A stretch of DNA of 64,000 nt from Flavobacterium sp. M31R6 (GTDB lineage: Bacteria; Bacteroidota; Bacteroidia; Flavobacteriales; Flavobacteriaceae): NCBI RefSeq assembly GCF_013284035.1, contig NZ_CP054141.1, positions 1,302,001-1,366,000 of the forward strand, given 5' to 3'. Positions 7,445 through 16,401 of the stretch are shown here, one piece after another. Under the pieces are notes generated by a model. It worked only from the letters and a program-made list of their open reading frames with translations. It searched no databases and was not told the DNA's origin. The translations under genes were made by a program, and so were the position numbers. How positions within the stretch are numbered: the first letter of the stretch is position 1; every line of letters starts with the position of its first letter.

Positions 7445-9073
7445 CTATTCTGCTAAAAAAGGATATCTGTAATCTGTTGGAGTTACGAATGTCTCTTTGA
7501 TCGTTCTTGGAGAAGCCCAACGCAATAAGTTCAATGCAGAACCAGCTTTGTCGTTAGTTCCTGAAGCTCTTGCTCCGCCAAATGGCTGCATTCCTACGAT
7601 AGCTCCAGTTGGTTTGTCATTAATGTAGAAGTTTCCGGCTGCATTTTGTAAAGCTGTTGTTGCTTCTTCAATAGCGTAACGGTCTTGACTGAAAACTGCT
7701 CCAGTTAAAGCATATTCAGATGTAGAATCTACCAATTTTAATGTTTCAGACCATTTAGCGTCTTCATAAACATAAATTGTCATAACAGGTCCGAATAATT
7801 CGGTTTCCATTGTAGAATAATGAGGATCTGTAGTTACTATAATAGTTGGCTCAATAAAGTATCCAACAGATTTGTCATAATTTCCACCAACGATAATTTC
7901 GGCATCAGCATCTTTTTTGGCTTGGTCAATATAACTAGCCAATTTATCAAATGAGCCTTCATGAATAACAGCAGTTATAAAATTGCTGAAATCTTCTGGA
8001 GAACCCATTTTCATTGATTTTGTATCCGTAATTAATTGCTCTTTAATAGCTGGCCATAAGCTTTGTGGTACATAAGCTCTTGAAGCAGCAGAACATTTTT
8101 GTCCTTGAAATTCAAATGCTCCACGAACAATTCCTGTAGCCACTTGTTTTGGGTTGGCACTTGGGTGAGCAATGATAAAATCTTTACCACCAGTTTCTCC
8201 AACAATTCGTGGATATGTTTTGTAATGGTGAATGTTTGTTCCAATTTTTGCCCAGATATCTTTGAATACATGAGTAGAACCAGTAAAGTGGATTCCAGCA
8301 AAATCACGGCTTGCCAAAACAGTGTCTGTAATCATCAATGCATCTCCAAAAACAACGTTGATTACGCCATCAGGAACTCCCGCTTCTTTGAATACATCGA
8401 TAATAACTTTGGCAGAGAATACTTGACTGTCGCTTGGTTTCCAAACTACAACATTCCCCATCATAGCAGCACTTGCAGGCAAGTTGGCAGCAATAGCTGT
8501 AAAGTTGAATGGAGTAATAGCATATACAAAACCTTCAAGCGGTCTGTATTCTAAACGGTTCCACATATCGGATGCCGATTTAGGTTGGTCTGCGTAAATT
8601 TGAGTCATGAATTCAACGTTAAAACGTAAAAAGTCAATTAATTCACAGGCAGCGTCGATTTCGGCTTGATGAATATTTTTGGATTGCCCAATCATCGTTG
8701 CTGCGTTAATTTTTGCTCTGTAAGGACCGGCAATCAATTCAGCTGCTTTTAAGAAAATGGCTGCTCTTTGTTCCCAGGCCATATTTGCCCATGCTGTTCT
8801 GGATTCCAAGGCATTGGCAATAGCTTTTTGTACATGTCCTTTTTCGGCTAAATGATAAGTTCCTACGATATGCTGATGATCGTGTGGAGCGGTCATGTTT
8901 TTAGTGTTTCCTGTTCTAATTTCTTCGCTACCAATATATAATGGAACGTCAATTTTAGTATTCCACATTTCTTTATAAGCTGATAAAACAGCCGCTTTTT
9001 CTGGGGAATTAGGTGCGTATCCTTTTACGGGTTCGTTTACCGCTTTGGGTACATTGAAAAATCCTTTTAGCAT
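7445..9073 (-). CDS. pruA: L-glutamate gamma-semialdehyde (1-pyrroline-5-carboxylate) dehydrogenase
   Basis: A 542-residue single-domain aldehyde dehydrogenase, the usual size for Bacteroidetes PruA. It oxidises glutamate semialdehyde to glutamate with NAD+, the second step of proline breakdown. Catalytic Cys327 is in QGQKCSAASRAYVP, Glu293 in VGETGGKDF, and Asn190 in PFNFTAIAANLPA. FTGST at 263-267 is the NAD-site loop. I start at ATG 9073 because the in-frame codon at 9115 falls within a TACTTTTG promoter element (9113-9120). No proline dehydrogenase gene lies beside it, so the two steps are encoded apart. Confidence 0.96.
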   Translation of the reverse strand: MLKGFFNVPKAVNEPVKGYAPNSPEKAAVLSAYKEMWNTKIDVPLYIGSEEIRTGNTKNMTAPHDHQHIVGTYHLAEKGHVQKAIANALESRTAWANMAWEQRAAIFLKAAELIAGPYRAKINAATMIGQSKNIHQAEIDAACELIDFLRFNVEFMTQIYADQPKSASDMWNRLEYRPLEGFVYAITPFNFTAIAANLPASAAMMGNVVVWKPSDSQVFSAKVIIDVFKEAGVPDGVINVVFGDALMITDTVLASRDFAGIHFTGSTHVFKDIWAKIGTNIHHYKTYPRIVGETGGKDFIIAHPSANPKQVATGIVRGAFEFQGQKCSAASRAYVPQSLWPAIKEQLITDTKSMKMGSPEDFSNFITAVIHEGSFDKLASYIDQAKKDADAEIIVGGNYDKSVGYFIEPTIIVTTDPHYSTMETELFGPVMTIYVYEDAKWSETLKLVDSTSEYALTGAVFSQDRYAIEEATTALQNAAGNFYINDKPTGAIVGMQPFGGARASGTNDKAGSALNLLRWASPRTIKETFVTPTDYRYPFLAE

Positions 9074-9112
9074 ATCTCTATAATTAAATATTAAACGATT
9101 ATAAATTTGATG

Positions 9113-9120
9113 CAAAAGTA
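9113..9120 (-). promoter_or_regulatory. -7 promoter element of pruA
   Basis: The minus strand reads TACTTTTG, about 39 bases before the chosen ATG at 9073. It overlaps an alternative upstream start at 9115 and so argues against that start. Confidence 0.55.
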
Positions 9121-9168
9121 CAAAGGAAAGATTTAAATTATGCTAAAAATGTCATAATTAAAGTCAAA

Positions 9169-9555
9169 TTAATTCAATGCGAAAGGAGCACAAAGTCTGA
9201 ACGTAGGCACGATAACTCTAAAAGATTTGGTAGAAGTAAAGTTAATCATATTGAAATAACCTTTCATGGCTCCGTAAGGAGATGATAATAGACATCCTGA
9301 ACTGTAGGTGTGTTGTTCTCCTGGTTTCAATACTGGTTTTTTGCCAATAACGCCTTCTCCATCCACAAATTCTAAATCATTTAAAGAATCAAAGATTTCC
9401 CAATGGCGCGAAGTCAATTGTACAGAATCTTTACTGTGGTTTTCGATTGTGATCTCATAACTAAAGGCAAAATGAATCTTGTAGTTTTTGAAGTACGTTC
9501 CTTCAAAACTAGTCAATACCGAAATTTTAATGCCTCTTGTTATTTGTGAAACCAT
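9169..9555 (-). CDS. apaG: ApaG-domain protein
   Basis: A 128-residue beta-sandwich protein of the ApaG family, the normal length. Recognised features are the N-terminal ISVLTSFEG followed by YEITIENHSKDSVQLTSRHWEIFD, then GEGVIGKKPVLKPGEQHTYSSGCLLSSPYGAMKG in two halves, which is the family core. The biochemical role is unsettled: it is linked to Co2+/Mg2+ resistance in enterobacteria and has an F-box-partner-like fold in eukaryotes. It lies between the T9SS plug gene upstream (81 bases) and pruA downstream, all on the minus strand. No promoter was recognised. Confidence 0.93.
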   Translation of the reverse strand: MVSQITRGIKISVLTSFEGTYFKNYKIHFAFSYEITIENHSKDSVQLTSRHWEIFDSLNDLEFVDGEGVIGKKPVLKPGEQHTYSSGCLLSSPYGAMKGYFNMINFTSTKSFRVIVPTFRLCAPFALN

Positions 9556-9636
9556 GTTAATGAGCTAATTAAGTGCTGTATGGCAACAAATCTACAAAAA
9601 AAATGAATATTTTAATTAAAAAAAAACTAAAGTTTT

Positions 9637-10887
9637 CTAATTTGTAATGTTTAATGAACTGGCGGTTCCTCGACCAATGACCTTCTCGTATCGATCGCTG
9701 CTTCCTTTGTAATAAACCAATACGTTATATTCGTTTTCGGTTTGATAAAAATTTCCATCGATAGCATGCTCCTGATCGATAATTCCTTTATTGTTTACGG
9801 TCAAATATTGGTAGTTTGTAAATCCTTGTTTGATTAAGATCGCTTTTTCATAAAGACCGTTTTTGGAATTAAAATCCATTTTATTTTCTGGGGTCAAGCT
9901 GTAATTATTGAACATCCCAACTACGTAAATAGACGAACTTGGATTGGCCAAAGGAGAAGAGAGACTGAAGTAGACCCAAGAATAATCCGCCTCAATTGTG
10001 TTGTTTTCACCGTCTAGTTTTCGGATAGAAAAATTTCCGTTAAGGTCTGAGTAGTTTGTGTATGGAAAATTTGCTTTGTCATTATTGGTATATAAATGAG
10101 TGTTGTAAATATCATTGTCTGAGTTGACAAAACTCACATAGTTATTGGCGTTTTTGAGGTCTTTGGAATCAAAATTTAAAAATTCGTTTCCTGCCCAAAA
10201 CTGTGTTTCCTGATCATATTTATAAACAAAATTATTGCTGACTGTGTATTGTGGAGGAACATTTTTTATGGCAGTACTGAATTTTCCGTTTTGAAGCAAA
10301 AGAACCTTTAGGTTTTGCATTGGGTTTTGAAATAAAATTTGATCTCCCGTTTTGATTTCAAAATCTAAATTATGTTTCGTATGAATGTTTTTGACTGTTC
10401 GAGCTTTTCTGATTTTTAAAGGAACTGAAACCAAGTCTTCATATAAAATGAAATACCTTTTCATGACAACTTCTTTGTCCGAATTCAAAATGGTAAGAAC
10501 ATAATTACCACTCAAGAGTATTTTACTGTAGTTATTTGGAAGGGATAATTTATAATGGGTAAAAATCTGCAAAGTATTGAAAGAGTTTACATACTCTTGG
10601 ATTTTTTGACCGTCAAAACCGGAAAGGTATTCGCTTTTTGGAATGTCTGTTGGAACCCAATTGTAATCACAATGTTTGATTTCGTAATAATAGTCGGCTT
10701 CGTTGCCAAATAAATCATCAAATTGGAATTCAAATTGTTCTCCCAGTCTGAATATGGGAATAACGTTTTGATTGCTCTGTACAAAAGAAACCGTTTTGAT
10801 ATTATAGGGAGGGGCTATTTCAGTCTCTACTTGAGCAGTAACAGTTAGACAAAAGAAAGAAAGAAGTAAAACGGCTATTGATTTCAT
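9637..10887 (-). CDS. Type IX secretion system plug protein (DUF5103)
   Basis: A 416-residue protein with a signal peptide (1-18, ending TAQ). The N-terminal stretch with FRLGEQFEFQFDDLFGNEADYYYEIKHCDYNW in parts, and the SEYLSGF segment at about 84-90, are hallmarks of the DUF5103 family. In Flavobacterium johnsoniae a protein of this family was found as the periplasmic plug closing the SprA translocon when PorV is not bound; this is from published structural work on the T9SS. Two Ig-like beta domains are expected (about 20-150 and 150-260), plus a C-terminal domain. With gldB and gldC in this window it points to a gliding, T9SS-bearing organism. Confidence 0.88.
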   Translation of the reverse strand: MKSIAVLLLSFFCLTVTAQVETEIAPPYNIKTVSFVQSNQNVIPIFRLGEQFEFQFDDLFGNEADYYYEIKHCDYNWVPTDIPKSEYLSGFDGQKIQEYVNSFNTLQIFTHYKLSLPNNYSKILLSGNYVLTILNSDKEVVMKRYFILYEDLVSVPLKIRKARTVKNIHTKHNLDFEIKTGDQILFQNPMQNLKVLLLQNGKFSTAIKNVPPQYTVSNNFVYKYDQETQFWAGNEFLNFDSKDLKNANNYVSFVNSDNDIYNTHLYTNNDKANFPYTNYSDLNGNFSIRKLDGENNTIEADYSWVYFSLSSPLANPSSSIYVVGMFNNYSLTPENKMDFNSKNGLYEKAILIKQGFTNYQYLTVNNKGIIDQEHAIDGNFYQTENEYNVLVYYKGSSDRYEKVIGRGTASSLNITN

Positions 10888-11041
10888 TATTGGTTATCGT
10901 TCATGAATTGTAAATATACAAACGATTGTTGATTTTTGATTAACGATTTTTGATTTCAGAAGTATGCACCTCATTAAATCGACAACCTAAATATTTAGCA
11001 AACCAAATCTAAAATCGCTAATCTTCAATCTAAAATCCCTT

Positions 11042-13948
11042 CTACTCCAATATAAATTCTAAATTATCTTCAATCTCTGTGCTAATATAATTTTCGTCCA
11101 GAAGTGAATCAGCCAATAGTTTTTTGCTTTCCTGCAAGCGGATAATTTTTTCTTCAACAGTATTTTTGGCGATAAACCGAATCACGTTTACCTTATTCAA
11201 TTGGCCAATTCTATGTGCACGGCCAATTCCCTGTTTTTCCGAAAAAGGATTCCACCAAGGATCCAAGAAAACGACATAAGAAGCTTTGGTAATATTAAGC
11301 CCAACGCCTCCCGCTTTCAAAGAGATGAAAAACAGTAATGGTTTTTCCTGTTCCTGAAAACGATTGACTTGGTATTCCCTTTCTTTCAAAGGGGTTTCTC
11401 CCGTGAGTTCACAGAAATCGATTTTGTTTTCCTTGCACCAATTTTTATAAAAATCCAAATTGGATACAAACGAACTGAAAATAATTGTTTTTTGGTTGGA
11501 TTGTACCAAAGTTTCTAAATATCGGGTCACGGCGATATATTTCCCCGAATCCATTTCCGATTTGGAATCAATCATTTTGGGGTGATTGCTCAATTGTCTC
11601 AAGCGCATCAATGTGTTGATGATATTGATTTTGTCTATTCCAGAACCATCAGTTTTTAATAACGAGTTTCGGGCTTTGGATTTTTCCTCTTCGTATAATT
11701 TTTCTTGTTCAGGTTCCATTTCACAATAGAAAATCTGCTCGGATAGTTCCGGTAAATCTTTTAAAACCTGTTCTTTGGTGCGTCGTAAAATAAAAGGACT
11801 GATGAGATTTTTTAGTTCCAATAAACTATGTTCGTCTTGCTTTTTCTCGATTGGAAATTTATAATTTTCGGCAAAAAAGGAATAACTCCCCAAGATATTC
11901 GGATTGATAAATTGCATTTGCGACCATAAATCATCAAGTGAATTTTCGATCGGAGTTCCGCTCAGAGATATTTTATGGTTGGCTTTAACTTGATTGATTG
12001 CCTTGAAAATTTTGGAGTTTTTGTTTTTGATGTATTGACTTTCGTCCAAAATCAAATACCTGAAATTGTATTTTTCCAAAATCGAAATGTCTCTAGAAAC
12101 GATCGCGTAACTCGTGAAAATCACATCGTATTTTTCTAATTTTTTAGAAAGGATTTTTCGGTCGTTGCCAATGTATTGCACTCGTCGAAAATGCGGTGTG
12201 AATTTACGTGCTTCATTGTACCAGTTAAAAACCAAAGAGGAAGGCAGAACAATCAATGCTTTTAGATATTCTTTTGGTGTTGCAATTTCGTTCCCGAACA
12301 AATCGAGTTGAACGTTTTCGGCCTTTTCATAATCCAACTGTTCTTGTACGGCTACTAGGGTAGTTAAGGTTTGGAGTGTTTTTCCCAATCCCATATCGTC
12401 GGCTAAGCAAGCTCCCAAGCCATTGTTGTAATGTTCCAATAACCATTTGACCCCTTCAATTTGATAGGGTCTCAATGTAGCTTTCACCAATGTTGAAGGC
12501 TGATACTCGATATCTGCTTTTAAATTTATGGAATATTTAAGCTCTGGAATGTCTTCTAAAACTGCAAAATTGCTTTTTGGTAACGTAAGATTTCCGTTTT
12601 GGATTTTCGCCAATTTGGCCATTGGACCGTAAAGCGTCATCCATTCGATTGGAATTAAAAAGTAGTTGCCATTTGGCAAAAGGAAAAGTCTGTTTCGGTT
12701 CTTTATGTTCGAAACTATTTCGGTGAAATTAAACTCAAATGACTCGCAAACGACTGTCATTTTGATGTCAAACCAATCGCTTTTGACTTCATTCGAGAAG
12801 TGAATACTTACTTTATGAGTGTCGATTTTCTTGCTGTCTATTTTTAAATCTTTAACCGAAAAACCATAAGATTCTAGGGTTTCTTGATTTTCGATTACCC
12901 ATTGAATGGTTAAATAAGGATCTTGTTTTTCTGCTTTTGGCGAAAGTCCAAACAATCCATTTTCGGTTTTAATTAAGCCGATGTCTAATAATTTGTTTTC
13001 AAATGATGCTTCTTCGGCTGTCCTTTTATATTGAATGACTTTGATTTCATCCAAATTGCGGGTGTCAATTTCAGAATGAGTTTTCTTGGTTTTGCTATTG
13101 TCGAAACTAAAACCGTCGTAGTCGAATAAAAGGTTGATAAAATAAGTGTTTTTAAAAAAATCGTGGGCCAGCTGGAGCGAACAGGATGTGACTTTGTCTT
13201 TAAGTTCGACTGCAAATCCGGTAGCTTTTATATCTGCTTTTTTTGCAATATCCTTGATGAATTTTTCAAAATAGTCAGGAACCAATTTTGACGGAATCTC
13301 AACAGATTTTTTAGTTAAAAAAGGAGTGATTTTTTTAGTGTTGATGTCTTTTAAGCGGTGCAGTTTATGATAGGCTACTAACCATCCCGGTTCGTCCAAA
13401 AGAAGAGTAATCGTTGTGTTTGAGGGTGCAAATACTGTAGTGTCGTCCTTTAAAAGTAACGTATAGGAAATTCCGTTTTCGTGTTTGTCAAATAGAAGAC
13501 TGGTTTCTAATGCTGGATTTTTAGGCGCAATTCGACTAATGCGAAAATCTTTTTCTTTTCCCAAATTAAGCGAAATTGGAAGATCATCTTGAGAAACTAA
13601 AGTATAAAACTGGTCTAGATTAGTTTTTATGAATTGGCGAATACCAAATTCCAGCTTACTGTCTTTAAGTAAATCCTCAATGGTTTTGGACGATTTACTG
13701 TTTTTGTTGAATTTCTTGAAAATCACTTCAGGCTTAAGCGCTTCACAAAGTGATAAAACTTTTTTAGTGTTTGTGTCTAAATTTTCGAAAACAACGCCAA
13801 AACTTTGAAGGACTTCGGGACTCGCTTTTTTGTCCAGATAAGTTATAGCTTCGGAATGTCCGACAATATAAGCAGTCGGAATATAGGTGTTTAGCCTTTT
13901 CTCAAAACTAATATCAAAGCAGAACTGAAAGTTATTCTCGGTTTTCAA
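11042..13948 (-). CDS. SNF2-family DEAD/DEAH-box helicase
   Basis: A 968-residue protein with a long N-terminal region of unknown fold (about 1-490), then a Snf2/Rad54-type ATPase. Walker A DDMGLGKT is near residue 515, motif II is DESQ near 634 (ILDESQYIKN), motif III is SGTPIENSLDDLW, and the C-lobe ends with GRAHRIGQ near 912. It is a double-stranded DNA translocase by family. Bacterial versions act in transcription recycling (RapA/HepA) or in defence systems, but no defence partner genes are nearby, so a housekeeping role is more likely. It is followed on the minus strand by the plug gene after about 150 bases. Confidence 0.9.
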   Translation of the reverse strand: MKTENNFQFCFDISFEKRLNTYIPTAYIVGHSEAITYLDKKASPEVLQSFGVVFENLDTNTKKVLSLCEALKPEVIFKKFNKNSKSSKTIEDLLKDSKLEFGIRQFIKTNLDQFYTLVSQDDLPISLNLGKEKDFRISRIAPKNPALETSLLFDKHENGISYTLLLKDDTTVFAPSNTTITLLLDEPGWLVAYHKLHRLKDINTKKITPFLTKKSVEIPSKLVPDYFEKFIKDIAKKADIKATGFAVELKDKVTSCSLQLAHDFFKNTYFINLLFDYDGFSFDNSKTKKTHSEIDTRNLDEIKVIQYKRTAEEASFENKLLDIGLIKTENGLFGLSPKAEKQDPYLTIQWVIENQETLESYGFSVKDLKIDSKKIDTHKVSIHFSNEVKSDWFDIKMTVVCESFEFNFTEIVSNIKNRNRLFLLPNGNYFLIPIEWMTLYGPMAKLAKIQNGNLTLPKSNFAVLEDIPELKYSINLKADIEYQPSTLVKATLRPYQIEGVKWLLEHYNNGLGACLADDMGLGKTLQTLTTLVAVQEQLDYEKAENVQLDLFGNEIATPKEYLKALIVLPSSLVFNWYNEARKFTPHFRRVQYIGNDRKILSKKLEKYDVIFTSYAIVSRDISILEKYNFRYLILDESQYIKNKNSKIFKAINQVKANHKISLSGTPIENSLDDLWSQMQFINPNILGSYSFFAENYKFPIEKKQDEHSLLELKNLISPFILRRTKEQVLKDLPELSEQIFYCEMEPEQEKLYEEEKSKARNSLLKTDGSGIDKINIINTLMRLRQLSNHPKMIDSKSEMDSGKYIAVTRYLETLVQSNQKTIIFSSFVSNLDFYKNWCKENKIDFCELTGETPLKEREYQVNRFQEQEKPLLFFISLKAGGVGLNITKASYVVFLDPWWNPFSEKQGIGRAHRIGQLNKVNVIRFIAKNTVEEKIIRLQESKKLLADSLLDENYISTEIEDNLEFILE

Positions 13949-13961
13949 GTGCGATTATTTA

Positions 13962-14038
13962 AACACGGATTTCACAGATTTACACAGATTATTATCTAAC
14001 CTAATGATATATCTGTGCTAATCTGTGAAATCTGTGTT
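13962..14038. repeat. 28-bp imperfect inverted repeat element (gene-free)
   Basis: The arms at 13962-13989 and 14011-14038 match at 25 of 28 positions when one is inverted, with a 21-base loop. Each arm is three copies of a nine-to-ten-base word (AACACGGAT, TTCACAGAT, TTACACAGAT). The same word pattern, with CGAAT in place of CAGAT, brackets the GxxExxY gene at 14845-15415. It lies between the methyltransferase gene and the helicase gene on the minus strand. Confidence 0.85.
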
Positions 14039-14065
14039 GAATTTTTTAACTAGCAATAATCTCAT

Positions 14066-14830
14066 TTATTTAAAACAAACAGGAATGATTTCGCCTTTTG
14101 CCAAACAATATCTTTCTACCAATTCGGGCGCTATTTTATTGGTGTAATCTTCCTCAATAACAGTAAAACCAATGCTCCTTAGTTTGTCAAAATAATCGCG
14201 GCCATAAATACGTACGTGGTCGTATTGTCCAAATATTTTGGCACGTTCTTTTTGGTCAGTAATCGTATCGTCAGCAAAGGTTACGGCTCTATTCAAATCT
14301 TGTGGAATTTGCAAAATAGCCATTCCGCCCGGTTTCAAAACGCGGTACAATTCCTGCATCGCTTTGGTGTCGTCTGGGATGTGTTCCAATACGTGGTTGC
14401 AGAGAATTACATCATATTGATTGTCTTCGAAAGGCAAATTGCAAATGTCTGCCTTTACATCCGCCAAGGGCGAAAACAAATCGGTTGTCGTATAGTCTAA
14501 ATTTTTTTGCTTGCGGAACATTTTGTAAAAAGCCTGTTCCGGTGCAAAATGCAATACTTTCTTTGGAGCGGTAAAAAAATCGGTTTGCTCGTTTAGGTAT
14601 AGCCACAGTAAACGGTGTCTCTCCAACGAAAGTGTACTTGGCGAAAGCACATTATTGCGTTGCGTTTCGTACCCGTAAGGTAAGAACGATTTGAAGCTTT
14701 TCCCGTCAATTGGATCGGTATAAGTGTCTCCTTTTAATGAAAAAGCGATAAAAGGGCGTGCTACATAACTTAAACGAATAAGAATGGGACGCGGGATTGT
14801 ATTGAGTATAAGTTTAAACACAGATTTCAT
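14066..14830 (-). CDS. Class I SAM-dependent methyltransferase
   Basis: A 254-residue protein. The first 85 residues contain a hydrophobic, basic segment. From about 85 a Methyltransf_11-type domain follows, with KVLHFAPEQAFYKMF as a modified motif I, KADICNLPFEDNQYDVILCNHVLEHIPDD in parts as motifs II-III, and ELYRVLKPGGMAILQIP as the post-motif. Motif I has no glycine-rich loop (HFAPEQ instead of ExGxGxG), common in a Bacteroidetes subgroup related to glycosylation or cell-envelope loci. Substrate unknown. Confidence 0.82.
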   Translation of the reverse strand: MKSVFKLILNTIPRPILIRLSYVARPFIAFSLKGDTYTDPIDGKSFKSFLPYGYETQRNNVLSPSTLSLERHRLLWLYLNEQTDFFTAPKKVLHFAPEQAFYKMFRKQKNLDYTTTDLFSPLADVKADICNLPFEDNQYDVILCNHVLEHIPDDTKAMQELYRVLKPGGMAILQIPQDLNRAVTFADDTITDQKERAKIFGQYDHVRIYGRDYFDKLRSIGFTVIEEDYTNKIAPELVERYCLAKGEIIPVCFK

Positions 14831-14844
14831 TTGATAAAAATTTA

Positions 14845-14903
14845 AACACGAATTTCACGAATTTACACGAATGAATGGTGTGTAAAATAAGAATTTCACG
14901 AAT
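14845..14903. repeat. 28-bp repeat arm 3' of the GxxExxY gene, with a partial second unit
   Basis: 14845-14872 is made of the words AACACGAAT, TTCACGAAT, TTACACGAAT. A shorter GAATTTCACGAAT follows at 14891-14903. It is the inverted partner of the copies at 15324-15351 and 15388-15415 on the other side of the gene. Confidence 0.8.
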
Positions 14904-14915
14904 ATTATGTTATGG

Positions 14916-15290
14916 TTAAAGAATTATTCTTTTGTATTTTAGGCTGTCTTCTCCAAAATTAACTAGTAATCCTAGTCTGTTTTGTGATGCGGCAAGATAG
15001 TTTAATGTTTGTTTTATTTCACTACTGGAAAGTTGTTGAATTGCTTTTATTTCTAAAATAATTTCATCAAAAATTACAAAATCGGCAAAATAATAAGTTG
15101 GCAAGATGATTTCTTTATATTCAATATTGAATTTTGATTCTCTTGAATAGGGAATATTATTTTTCTTAAACTCGTATTCTAAAGCATCTCCATAAACCTT
15201 TTCACTATGTCCTTTTCCAAGAATTTTATGAACCTCCATACAAAGACCAACAATTGTATAAGCTTCTTCTTTTAAATATAAATCGTGCAT
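14916..15290 (-). CDS. GxxExxY family protein (PDDEXK nuclease-like)
   Basis: A 124-residue cytoplasmic protein with the naming motif G27-H-S-E30-K-V-Y33. A later stretch ADFVIFDEIILEIKA gives D70, E80 and K82 in the spacing of a PD-(D/E)xK nuclease core, and E39 can complete it. The family is widespread in Bacteroidetes and I know of no established function; nuclease fold is inference from the motif. The gene is bracketed by inverted 28-bp repeats (14845-14872 on one side, 15324-15351 and 15388-15415 on the other), which suggests gene and repeats form one mobile or self-copying unit. It sits between the map gene and a methyltransferase gene, all on the minus strand. Confidence 0.85.
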   Translation of the reverse strand: MHDLYLKEEAYTIVGLCMEVHKILGKGHSEKVYGDALEYEFKKNNIPYSRESKFNIEYKEIILPTYYFADFVIFDEIILEIKAIQQLSSSEIKQTLNYLAASQNRLGLLVNFGEDSLKYKRIIL

Positions 15291-15298
15291 CTTTTGAT

Positions 15299-15415
15299 GT
15301 TAGTGAAATTTAATAGATTTAGAATTTGTGCCAATTCGTGAAATTAGTGTTTTTCAATTTAGTTAGTGAAATTTAGATAGATTTTGAATTCGTGCTAATT
15401 AGTGAAATTCGTGTT
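15299..15415. repeat. Two tandem repeat units 5' of the GxxExxY gene
   Basis: Two direct copies of about 55 bases start near 15299 (TTAGTGAAATTTAATAGATT) and near 15363 (TTAGTGAAATTTAGATAGAT). Each ends in a 28-base block (15324-15351 and 15388-15415), the inverse of the AACACGAAT-TTCACGAAT-TTACACGAAT block on the other side of the gene. The second unit reaches the first base of the map stop codon. Confidence 0.8.
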
Positions 15416-16233
15416 TATAATACTAAAGGCACTTTTCTAAATTCATCTTCTTCATTGCTCACGATTCCCAATTCTTTATAGATATAGTAGAAAGTCGATA
15501 AAATTTCAGGTTTTCCATCGATGATGGCAACGTCGTGTTCAAAATGTGCAGATGGTTTTCCGTCGGCAGTGGTGATAGTCCAACCGTCTTTATGCTGTTT
15601 GATGTTTTTGGTTCCCATATTAATCATCGGTTCAATTGCAACGACCATTCCTTCGATAAAAAGTTTGCCTCGACCTCTTTTTCCGTAATTGGGCATTTCG
15701 GGATCTTCGTGCATTTTTTGTCCCACACCGTGACCCACTAGTTCTCGAACCACACCATAACCATGTGCTTCGGTATATTTCTGGATCGCATTTCCAACAT
15801 CTTCTACACGGTTACCCAAACGCAATTCGCGGATTCCTACGTATAAAGATTCTTTGGTAACTTGAAGTAGTTTTTTGGTTTCGGGAGCAACATCGCCAAT
15901 TTCAAAAGAGTAGGCGTGGTCTCCGTGAAATCCGTTTTTGAAAGCACCGCAATCAACCGAAATTACATCGCCACTTTCTAATGGTTTGTTGTTCGGAATT
16001 CCGTGTACCACTTGAGAATTTGGACTCATGCACAATGAATTCGGGAATCCATAAAGTCCAAGGAAACTTGGTACTGCACCATGATCCTTGATAAATTCTT
16101 CGGCTCTTTTGTCTAGATATAATGTTGTAACTCCTTCTTTTATTTCAGAAGCTATCATTCCTAATGTTTTTGATACGATCAACGCACTTTCGCGCATTAA
16201 TTCTATTTCCTCACGGGTTTTTTGAATAATCAT
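15415..16233 (-). CDS. map: Methionine aminopeptidase, type I
   Basis: A 272-residue cytoplasmic metallopeptidase that removes the initiator Met from new proteins. All five metal ligands of the family are visible: Asp in SVDCGAFKNGFHGDH (two Asp), His in GHGVGQKMHEDP, Glu in VVAIEPMIN, and Glu in SAHFEHDVAI. The substrate His is in SQVVHGIPN. Length is slightly above the 250-265 common for type Ia; the extra lies at the C-terminus (EEDEFRKVPLVL). It is a single gene, with a TACTTTTG element at 16254-16261. Confidence 0.95.
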   Translation of the reverse strand: MIIQKTREEIELMRESALIVSKTLGMIASEIKEGVTTLYLDKRAEEFIKDHGAVPSFLGLYGFPNSLCMSPNSQVVHGIPNNKPLESGDVISVDCGAFKNGFHGDHAYSFEIGDVAPETKKLLQVTKESLYVGIRELRLGNRVEDVGNAIQKYTEAHGYGVVRELVGHGVGQKMHEDPEMPNYGKRGRGKLFIEGMVVAIEPMINMGTKNIKQHKDGWTITTADGKPSAHFEHDVAIIDGKPEILSTFYYIYKELGIVSNEEDEFRKVPLVL

Positions 16234-16253
16234 ATTTTCGAATTTTCAGTGTG

Positions 16254-16261
16254 CAAAAGTA
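16254..16261 (-). promoter_or_regulatory. -7 promoter element of map
   Basis: The minus strand reads TACTTTTG, 20 bases before the map ATG. Confidence 0.5.
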
Positions 16262-16401
16262 CAATTTTAAAATTATTTCTTTTGTGTTGAGTTTGTTTTA
16301 ATTTTTATACTTAATAGCAAGGATAAGTGAATTTTGCAATTAATTTTTTAAAGTATAGTTTTTTAAATGCTTAAATTAGCTAATAAATCAATTTGTTAAC
16401 T

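Noticed and set aside
8099..8554. 151-codon frame on the plus strand inside pruA
   Set aside because: It is the antisense shadow of a clear enzyme gene and has no family features.
11042..13948. SNF2 helicase as part of a defence system
   Set aside because: No methyltransferase with a DNA-binding domain, nuclease or other defence partner in the operon; neighbours are housekeeping. The nearby GxxExxY gene is separated by another gene.
15299..15415. Two direct repeats that could look like the start of a CRISPR array
   Set aside because: Only two units, the repeats abut with no unique spacers of regular size, and no cas gene is nearby.
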